Origin: Sulfurimonas sp.
GTDB lineage: Bacteria; Campylobacterota; Campylobacteria; Campylobacterales; Sulfurimonadaceae
Assembly: GCA_027858865.1 (NCBI GenBank)
Contig: JAQIBW010000163.1
Span: 1 to 12,389, forward strand
Reading direction: 5' to 3'
DNA length: 12,389 nt
Below, piece after piece: positions 7,352 through 12,389 of the stretch; within the stretch, counting starts at the first letter, position 1, and the number at the start of each line of letters is the position of its first letter. The position numbers and the translations under genes were made by a program. Under the pieces are notes generated by a model. The model did not search any database. It saw only the letters and a program-made list of their open reading frames with translations, and was not told the origin of the DNA.

Positions 7352-7374
7352 AGATGCCAAAGATGTTGGCATCT
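7352..7374 (-). terminator. Probable terminator after trpB
   Basis: A perfect 9-bp inverted repeat, AGATGCCAA and TTGGCATCT, with a 5-nt loop lies 11 nt after the trpB stop. On the minus strand the stem is followed after four bases by TTTTA, a short and imperfect U-tract. It probably ends the folD-trpB operon, perhaps incompletely. Confidence 0.6.
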
Positions 7375-7384
7375 GTAGATAGTC

Positions 7385-8584
7385 TTAATCGAAGTGAAGT
7401 AAATCTTTAGCTTGAATCATATCTTTATCCCCACGACCTGAGAGATTTACGATGATTAGTTTATCTTTTATATTTTTCATTTTTTTAAGATGTGCAACTG
7501 CATGAGCACTCTCAAATGCTGGGATGATTCCCTCTTTTTGTGATAACCATACAAATGCATCTAGGGCTTCTTGGTCAGTTGCATTGTCATAAGTTACAGA
7601 CATATTATCGTTGTGAAAAGAGTGTTCAGGTCCGATTCCAGGATAGTCAAGTCCGGCTGAGATAGAGTGAGCTTCTTGTATCTGTCCATCTTCATCTTGA
7701 AGTGTGTAGCTCATTTGACCGTGCAGAACACCTGGACGACCTTTTTTAAGAGAACATCCATGCTTGTCTGTTTCGATGCCAAGACCACCGGCTTCAATAC
7801 CGATGCATTCGACTTCTTCGTCTTCTAAGAAGTGCTGAAACATTCCAATAGCGTTAGAACCACCACCGATACATGCAATAACATGATCAGGCAGTCTTCC
7901 TTCTTTTTCAAGTATCTGTGCTCTTGCTTCCCAGCCTATAATGGCTTGAAAGTCTCTAACCATCATTGGGTATGGATGTGGACCTGCAACTGTTCCAATA
8001 ATATAAAAAGTATCTCTAGTATTTGTTACCCAGTGACGGATAGCTTCATTCATGGCATCTTTTAGAGTACGTGAACCGCTCTCAACCGCATTTACCTTTG
8101 CACCCAAAAGTTTCATACGAAAAACATTAAGCTCTTGACGCTGGGCATCTTTAGCACCCATAAATACTTCACATTCTAAACCTAAAAGAGCACAGATAGT
8201 AGCAGTCGCAACCCCGTGTTGTCCTGCCCCTGTCTCGGCTATTATTTTTTTATAACCAAGTCTTTTAGCCATTAGCCCTTGTGCGATAACATTATTTACT
8301 TTGTGAGCACCGGTATGATTAAGGTCTTCTCTTTTTAAGTATATTTTTGCACCAAGCTCGTTAGAAATATTTTCAGCATAGTAGAGTGGAGAAGGGCGAC
8401 CTACATAGTCGGTCAGATAGTAGTGCACTTCTTTCCAGAAATCTTTGTCAAAACGAATCTCTTCATACTCTTTTTTTAGTTGCAAAAGTGCAGGCATAAG
8501 TGTTTCAGGAACATAGCGCCCACCAAAGATGCCAAAGTGTCCATTTTCATCTGGATCGAATTTTGAAGCCGAAGGAATATACAT
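7385..8584 (-). CDS. trpB: Tryptophan synthase beta subunit
   Basis: This PLP enzyme joins indole and serine to make tryptophan, normally in a complex with TrpA. It has 399 residues, the standard TrpB1 length. Visible landmarks are FGIFGGRYVPETLMP (18-32), GRPSPLYYA (62-70), the PLP-binding lysine K95 in HTGAHKVNN, the catalytic glutamate E117 in AETGAGQHG, the phosphate-binding loop GGGSNA (240-245) and SGRGDKD (382-388). The gene is the last of the operon, and its ATG overlaps the apt stop by one base (TAATG). No trpA or other trp gene is in the window, so tryptophan genes are at least partly dispersed in this genome. No trp leader or attenuator is seen before it, consistent with expression from the folD promoter. 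Confidence 0.97.
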   Translation of the reverse strand: MYIPSASKFDPDENGHFGIFGGRYVPETLMPALLQLKKEYEEIRFDKDFWKEVHYYLTDYVGRPSPLYYAENISNELGAKIYLKREDLNHTGAHKVNNVIAQGLMAKRLGYKKIIAETGAGQHGVATATICALLGLECEVFMGAKDAQRQELNVFRMKLLGAKVNAVESGSRTLKDAMNEAIRHWVTNTRDTFYIIGTVAGPHPYPMMVRDFQAIIGWEARAQILEKEGRLPDHVIACIGGGSNAIGMFQHFLEDEEVECIGIEAGGLGIETDKHGCSLKKGRPGVLHGQMSYTLQDEDGQIQEAHSISAGLDYPGIGPEHSFHNDNMSVTYDNATDQEALDAFVWLSQKEGIIPAFESAHAVAHLKKMKNIKDKLIIVNLSGRGDKDMIQAKDLLHFD

Positions 8585-9132
8585 TAATTAACCTCTATGA
8601 GAGAGTAAACAGTAGTTTTCTCTTCTAATTTTTTGATACCGTCTAAGAAACTAAGACCGATGATAAAACAAGCTTCAATACACTGAGCACCTGTTTGGTT
8701 AACTAGTGTAGCGGCAGCGTTTGCAGTTCCGCCTGTAGCTATAAGGTCGTCTATTAGAAGAACTCTTGCATTGGGAATCCCACTAAAAGCATCTATATGT
8801 ACTTCAACTTCATCAACACCATACTCTAGTGAGTATTTCTCACTAATAGTTGTATATGGAAGTTTGCCTTTTTTACGAATAGGAACAAATCCGACTCCTA
8901 GCATCTGAGCAAGAGCAGCACCGAAGATAAAACCTCTGGCATCTATACCTGCGATATAGTCTAAGTTATACTCTTTATATCTTTGGTATAGGTGGTTCAT
9001 TAGAACACCATAAGCTTTTGGATTATTTAAAAGAGTTGTTATATCTTTAAAAACTATACCCGGTTTAGGAAAGTCTTTTATATCTCTAATAGAATCTTCG
9101 ATGATTTTTCTTTCTATTTTGCTCAGTGTCAT
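8584..9132 (-). CDS. apt: Adenine phosphoribosyltransferase
   Basis: This cytoplasmic salvage enzyme forms AMP from adenine and PRPP. The 182 residues are a typical length. The N-terminal DFPKPGIVFKDITTLL (20-35) is diagnostic of Apt, AGIDARGFIFG lies at 61-71, the flexible loop with RKKGKLPY at 86-93, and the PRPP-binding loop VLLIDDLIATGGT spans 124-136. Everything expected is intact. The ribosome binding site AAGGA stands six bases before the ATG. It follows the coiled-coil gene by 10 nt and shares one base with trpB. RpiB in the same operon feeds ribose 5-phosphate towards PRPP, the co-substrate, giving a loose metabolic link. Confidence 0.97.
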   Translation of the reverse strand: MTLSKIERKIIEDSIRDIKDFPKPGIVFKDITTLLNNPKAYGVLMNHLYQRYKEYNLDYIAGIDARGFIFGAALAQMLGVGFVPIRKKGKLPYTTISEKYSLEYGVDEVEVHIDAFSGIPNARVLLIDDLIATGGTANAAATLVNQTGAQCIEACFIIGLSFLDGIKKLEEKTTVYSLIEVN

Positions 9133-9142
9133 TTGTTTTCCT

Positions 9143-9475
9143 TTATAATAGGGCGTCTATACGACCCTCTAGTGCTTTGATTTTGCTAGTTAATCGGTCA
9201 GTCTCTTGTCTGTGCTTAGTGTTTCTTTGCTTTAGAACTTTAAGTTCATTTCTTAGTTTTGTAAGCTCTTCACTTAAAATATCAACATTACCAAGTGCAC
9301 GTTGGAGCTGTATTTGATACTTTCTAATAAGTATCTCTGCTTCTTGAAGCGTAAGCTTCATCAGGTCATTACCTCTTTGTTCTTTATTTGTAATACTTTT
9401 AAAGTAGTACATCTTCACAAAAAGATAAATAGATAAAATAGTTAAAATAGTTAAAAGTGACCATTCCCAAAACAT
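9143..9475 (-). CDS. Small single-pass membrane coiled-coil protein, unknown function
   Basis: I do not recognise a family. The protein has about 110 residues: a hydrophobic N-terminus (WEWSLLTILTILSIYLFV) forming one membrane helix, then a long charged helix from about residue 38 to the end with heptad-like spacing of Leu and Ile (ILSEELTKLRNELKVL, then LTSKIKALEGRIDALL), so probably a coiled coil on the cytoplasmic side. An ATG two codons upstream (9481) is also open, but it leaves only one base after AAAGGA; the ATG at 9475 gives seven bases, so I chose it. The gene lies between rpiB and apt with 10-nt gaps. It could be a membrane organiser or a partner of LepB or the M50 protease from the same operon; this is a guess from position only. 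Confidence 0.72.
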   Translation of the reverse strand: MFWEWSLLTILTILSIYLFVKMYYFKSITNKEQRGNDLMKLTLQEAEILIRKYQIQLQRALGNVDILSEELTKLRNELKVLKQRNTKHRQETDRLTSKIKALEGRIDALL

Positions 9476-9482
9476 AAGCATT

Positions 9483-9488
9483 TCCTTT
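9483..9488 (-). promoter_or_regulatory. Ribosome binding site deciding the start of the coiled-coil gene
   Basis: The minus strand reads AAAGGA, followed by seven bases to the ATG at 9475 but only one base to the ATG at 9481. Normal spacing therefore supports the inner start. Confidence 0.6.
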
Positions 9489-9491
9489 AAT

Positions 9492-9929
9492 TTATGAGTT
9501 TATCGCTTCGATTTTCTCAACACGACCGCTGTGTCTACCACCATCAAAATTAGAAGCAATCCAAGAATCAAGTATAGACTCAGCTACACCACGTCCTACG
9601 ATTCTCTCACCAAAACATAAGATGTTAGCATTGTTATGACCACGAGCTACCTTAGCAGTGTAAGCATCGTGACAAAGCGCCGCTCTGATTCCAGTGTAAC
9701 GGTTTGCTGCCATACTCATACCTATTCCTGACCCACAGATAAGGATTCCCTCAGATGTTGGATCTTTCAAAACTGACTCTGATACTTTAATAGCATAGTC
9801 AGGATAATCAACCCTGTCTTTTGAAAAAGGTCCCAAGTCAATAACTTCGTGGCCCTTTTCTTTTAGTAGTTCGACTGTATAGTCTTTTAAATCAATTCCC
9901 GCATGGTCTGTAGCGATATAAAACTTCAA
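9492..9929 (-). CDS. rpiB: Ribose-5-phosphate isomerase B
   Basis: This enzyme interconverts ribulose 5-phosphate and ribose 5-phosphate in the pentose phosphate pathway. The 145 residues match the LacAB/RpiB family: ATDHAG (6-11) with D8 and H9, DYPDYA (41-46), the catalytic C65 in ILICGSGIGMSMAANR, H98 in ARGHNNAN, and GGRHSGRVEKI (130-140) near the C-terminus. The RpiB signature and size exclude RpiA. The start codon is TTG, with the good site AAAGGGA six bases upstream; no in-frame ATG lies near. It begins 11 nt after the M50 protease gene, and its ribosome binding site overlaps that gene's stop codon. Confidence 0.95.
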   Translation of the reverse strand: MKFYIATDHAGIDLKDYTVELLKEKGHEVIDLGPFSKDRVDYPDYAIKVSESVLKDPTSEGILICGSGIGMSMAANRYTGIRAALCHDAYTAKVARGHNNANILCFGERIVGRGVAESILDSWIASNFDGGRHSGRVEKIEAINS

Positions 9930-9935
9930 TATTTG

Positions 9936-9942
9936 TCCCTTT
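9936..9942 (-). promoter_or_regulatory. Ribosome binding site supporting the rpiB TTG start
   Basis: AAAGGGA on the minus strand stands six bases before TTG at 9929 and overlaps the stop codon of the M50 protease gene, which suggests that termination and re-initiation are coupled. Confidence 0.6.
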
Positions 9943-10621
9943 ATGTTAATAGTTGTAAAATTGTTTGTACTGGCATAAATAGCAAGTATGTTTTTAGTGG
10001 AGTCATAAGAATGATTAAAACCACTATGATTCCGTATCTTTCATTTTTGTAAAAGAACTCTGCAACAGCATTTACTTTGTATTTTAGAGCTAGATGCATT
10101 ATAAAGTGTGCTCCATCAAACTGAGGAATAGGGAGTAAGTTAAATACTCCTAAAACAACGTTAATGATTAGAAGCTGAAACACAAACATATATGCAAATA
10201 CATAAACTAGACTGTCAGCTGTTGTGGGCTGAGCCATTGCAACAAGAGCTACAGATGCTAAAGTAGCCATGGTAAAGTTGTAAACGATGCCTGCAAGGTC
10301 AACTTGCATAGCTGCGTTATATCCACCACTTCTAATAACCGTTGCTGTATTGATAGGTACAGGTTTCGCCCAACCAAATAAAAATCCGCTGTCACCACCT
10401 AAAAGAATAGGCAAAAAGTACATAGTTGCAGGCACTATAATAGTCCCGACTAAGTCAATGTGGACTAGAGGATTTATAGATAGTCTTCCTGCATTCTTAG
10501 CAGTTGTGTCACCATACATATATGCTACCCATCCATGCATGATTTCATGCCCTATGATAGCTACAGCCAGAGCAAGTACTGCTGCTGGTATTTTTATTAA
10601 ATCAATAGATTCCATGGTCAT
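9941..10621 (-). CDS. Site-2 protease family protein (M50 zinc metalloprotease)
   Basis: This is a polytopic membrane protease that would cut substrates inside the membrane. It has 226 residues. The zinc motif HExxH is at 25-29 (GHEIMHG) in the first helix, and the third ligand lies in NLLPIPQFDG (161-170), where D169 matches the family NPxPxxDG pattern. FGWAKPVPIN (82-91) is typical of the short M50 group that has no PDZ domain, and about five to six hydrophobic segments are visible. Such short enzymes are widespread, but their substrates are mostly unknown. The gene overlaps the end of lepB by 20 nt and has no clear ribosome binding site, so its translation probably depends on lepB. A second ATG two codons in is equally possible. 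Pairing with signal peptidase could reflect shared work on membrane-inserted remnants, which is inference. Confidence 0.92.
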   Translation of the reverse strand: MTMESIDLIKIPAAVLALAVAIIGHEIMHGWVAYMYGDTTAKNAGRLSINPLVHIDLVGTIIVPATMYFLPILLGGDSGFLFGWAKPVPINTATVIRSGGYNAAMQVDLAGIVYNFTMATLASVALVAMAQPTTADSLVYVFAYMFVFQLLIINVVLGVFNLLPIPQFDGAHFIMHLALKYKVNAVAEFFYKNERYGIIVVLIILMTPLKTYLLFMPVQTILQLLT

Positions 10622-11411
10622 CTTTGTCTATTTTAATTCTCTCTTTTCTTGCTAAGTCAATATGTGGAGCTGACTCTAGATCTGTTGGAGTTTTTCCTAT
10701 TCTATCCCATCTGATTTCCCAATCATCATTTACTGAAAAGTAGATAAACCAAGGAGTTCCTTCGATGTTATCATAAGGAACTGAACCCCAAAAACGACTA
10801 TCGTTTGAGTGGTCACGGTTGTCACCCATCATAAAATAGTTGTCTTTTTCTACTTTAATAGGAGCAAAGTAAAATAGTGCCATCGGGTATCTGCCGTTGT
10901 TTGTTATCTTTTCATCGTGGTGAATACCAGGATGAGCTTTCATGTAAGGATTCTTAACCCATAGTTTTCCAGCGAAGACTATGATTTCAAAATTTTTGAA
11001 GTTTTCTTTTATCCACTCATCCCCTTCACTATGATGAACAAATAAGTTCTTCTCAGATACAAACACCTCATCACCAGCCAGTGCAACACATCTCTTTACA
11101 AAATGCTGTTTAGGATTACCCGGATATCTAAATATAACAATATCTCCACGTTTTGGAGTGTCTCCATCAAGCAAACGAAGTTTATCACTCCACGGCATGA
11201 TAGACATCTCAATAAAAGGAATGTGTGGCATAGAAATACCGTAAGCAAACTTCTTAGCAAATAGATGATCACCTATAAGAAGTGAGTCTTTCATAGAGCC
11301 TGATGGAATTCTAAACGCTTGAGCTATAAAAAATATAACAAAAAGAACTATGATTACAGTTCCAGTCCAAGAGTTTGAAAATTTATAAGCTTTGTGTATA
11401 ATTTTTTTCAT
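10602..11411 (-). CDS. lepB: Signal peptidase I
   Basis: This inner-membrane serine protease removes signal peptides from secreted proteins. The 269 residues contain one N-terminal membrane helix (about 15-33) directly followed by the catalytic box FRIPSGSM (33-40) with the nucleophile S39. The general base is K106 in HFVKRCVALAGD, and box MGDNRDHSNDSRFWG is at 195-209. The order and spacing match type I signal peptidases with the catalytic domain in the periplasm. The C-terminal tail (about 240-269) is basic and acidic and extends past the conserved core. Its start shares one base with the folD stop (TAATG), and its end overlaps the M50 gene by 20 nt. As an essential gene in a metabolic operon it is probably expressed constitutively. 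Confidence 0.97.
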   Translation of the reverse strand: MKKIIHKAYKFSNSWTGTVIIVLFVIFFIAQAFRIPSGSMKDSLLIGDHLFAKKFAYGISMPHIPFIEMSIMPWSDKLRLLDGDTPKRGDIVIFRYPGNPKQHFVKRCVALAGDEVFVSEKNLFVHHSEGDEWIKENFKNFEIIVFAGKLWVKNPYMKAHPGIHHDEKITNNGRYPMALFYFAPIKVEKDNYFMMGDNRDHSNDSRFWGSVPYDNIEGTPWFIYFSVNDDWEIRWDRIGKTPTDLESAPHIDLARKERIKIDKDDHGIY

Positions 11412-12283
11412 TAAGAATCACTCTTTTGAGAAAGTTTTGCTGCGTTGATTTTTGCGGCTTTAAGCGTGTTGCTAAGAAGCATAGCTATTGTCATTGGACC
11501 AACGCCTCCTGGACTTGGAGTAATATATGAGCTTTTTTTACTTACATTATCAAAGTCAACATCACCTACAAGTTTACCCTCTTTAGTTCTACTTACACCT
11601 ATATCTATGATTATAACATCGTCTTTAACCATATCTTCGGTTATAAGGTTGATAACACCAACACCAACTAATACAACATCTGCTGCTAGAGTGTGCTTTT
11701 TTAACGAGTCTGTAAAAATATGACATATTTCAACTGTAGCATTTGCATTCAAAAGTAGGGCAGCCATAGGTTTTCCAACTATGTTTGAAGCACCGACTAC
11801 TACACAGTTTTTGCCTTTTACATCAATGTTGTACTCTTTTAGAAGTTCCATGACACCAAGTGGAGTACACGGAACAAAACCATCAAGATTAGTTACTAAA
11901 CGGCCAACATTATATGGATGAAAACCATCAACATCTTTCTGGGGAGCTACAAGTTCTAAAAGCTTTGTTGTGTCAATATGTTCGGGTAAAGGAAGTTGAA
12001 TTAATATACCGTCGATATTTGAGTCATTATTCATCATCACAATTGTTTTTTCAATAGCTTCTTGTGATATAGTCTCTGGCATATCGTGAGTGATAGAATA
12101 GAAACCAACTCTATCACAAGATTTTTTCTTCATATTTACATATGTAGCACTTGCCGGGTCTTGACCAACCAAAACAACTGCTAGTCCAGGTGTGCAACCG
12201 CACTTTGACTTTAAGTCTTTAACTTCTTGGGTTACTTTTTCTTCTATTATTTTTGAGAGTGCCCTACCATCTAGTATTTGCAT
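11411..12283 (-). CDS. folD: Bifunctional methylenetetrahydrofolate dehydrogenase/cyclohydrolase
   Basis: This cytoplasmic enzyme interconverts 5,10-methylene-, methenyl- and 10-formyl-tetrahydrofolate, supplying one-carbon units for purines and formyl-methionine. The 290 residues have the normal FolD length. Catalytic Y48 and K52 are in SATYVNMKKK, Q96 in ILIQLPLP and D119 in QKDVDGFHPYN; the C-terminal PSPGGVGPMT is at 257-266. The Rossmann loop reads VVGASNIVGKP (162-172), with Ala where many FolDs have the NADP-binding Arg, and CHIFTDSL replaces the common CHSRT. This may alter cofactor preference, and I believe it is common in this phylum. It is the first gene of the seven-gene operon, with a clear GAGG site six bases before the ATG. 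Confidence 0.97.
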   Translation of the reverse strand: MQILDGRALSKIIEEKVTQEVKDLKSKCGCTPGLAVVLVGQDPASATYVNMKKKSCDRVGFYSITHDMPETISQEAIEKTIVMMNNDSNIDGILIQLPLPEHIDTTKLLELVAPQKDVDGFHPYNVGRLVTNLDGFVPCTPLGVMELLKEYNIDVKGKNCVVVGASNIVGKPMAALLLNANATVEICHIFTDSLKKHTLAADVVLVGVGVINLITEDMVKDDVIIIDIGVSRTKEGKLVGDVDFDNVSKKSSYITPSPGGVGPMTIAMLLSNTLKAAKINAAKLSQKSDS

Positions 12284-12309
12284 TTAAACCTCATAAATAT
12301 TTTTTTATT

Positions 12310-12336
12310 ATTATACCCATCAAATAATAATATCAG
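12310..12336 (-). promoter_or_regulatory. Promoter of the folD operon
   Basis: A perfect TATAAT (-10) lies at 12315-12310 on the minus strand, about 27 nt before the folD ATG. Seventeen bases upstream the sequence is GCCTGA, a poor -35 box, as expected for Campylobacterota. The -10 sits at one arm of an AT-only 9-bp inverted repeat (12306-12314 and 12324-12332). The expected transcript start is near 12303, giving a short leader of about 20 nt with no room for a riboswitch. Confidence 0.62.
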
Positions 12337-12389
12337 GCTTTAGGCACTCCCTGTAAGTGCCAATGAATAGATATAAAAAAATACTAGAT

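Noticed and set aside
10287..10655. Long open frame on the + strand over the M50 and lepB genes
   Set aside because: It mirrors a conserved protease gene on the other strand and shows no family features; the same applies to the + frames at 6689-7195, 4715-4945 and 11445-11723.
12343..12361. Hairpin GGCACT/AGTGCC with a 7-nt loop upstream of folD
   Set aside because: Only six base pairs and no U-tract on either strand, so I do not call it a terminator.
12357..12363. TTGGCAC on the minus strand, like a sigma-54 -24 element
   Set aside because: The -12 GC would have to follow at fixed spacing; the bases there are GGGA, and the nearest GC is four bases too far. A normal TATAAT lies closer to folD.
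1..12389. Mobile elements, CRISPR arrays or structural RNA genes
   Set aside because: No transposase, direct repeat arrays, tRNA-like folds or rRNA segments were found, and the longest gap without a gene is about 106 nt.

Overview
This is an AT-rich, gene-dense chromosomal window. I infer a free-living member of the Campylobacterota (Epsilonproteobacteria), most like Sulfurimonas or a relative. The grounds are the style of the protein sequences (FolD, RpiB, TrpB and M17 aminopeptidase variants), the packed operons with 1-4 nt overlaps, the T-rich promoters without a clear -35 box, and the membrane-bound signalling proteins. No search was run, so the placement rests on resemblance. I see no insertion sequence, phage gene, CRISPR array, tRNA or rRNA.

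Left part (1-3249, + strand): three overlapping genes form a signalling cassette. The first is the 3' part of a receptor gene (ABC-type substrate-binding domain, one membrane helix, PAS-like domain) that stops without an output domain. It overlaps a membrane-anchored SCO1/SenC-type protein with intact CxxxC and His ligands, which overlaps by ATGA a membrane GGDEF-EAL protein with a His-rich membrane domain. This is the most interesting part of the window.

Middle part (7293 down to 3218, - strand): a SpoIIAA/STAS-like protein, a hemolysin III/PAQR-family membrane protein whose conserved N-terminus has no ATG/GTG/TTG start, leucyl aminopeptidase PepA, an EamA-family permease and a divergent RNase H-fold protein. 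The last three are chained (ATGA overlap, then TAG directly followed by ATG). The RNase H gene collides tail-to-tail with the GGDEF-EAL gene over 32 nt. A similar 21-22 nt promoter-like block sits about 35 nt upstream of both the STAS-like gene and pepA.

Right part (12283 down to 7385, - strand): a compact seven-gene housekeeping operon, folD - lepB - M50 protease - rpiB - small membrane coiled-coil protein - apt - trpB. It has a TATAAT promoter upstream of folD and a hairpin after trpB. It covers one-carbon folate metabolism, signal peptide cleavage, intramembrane proteolysis, pentose-phosphate isomerisation, adenine salvage and the last step of tryptophan synthesis. All of it looks intact; rpiB begins with TTG.
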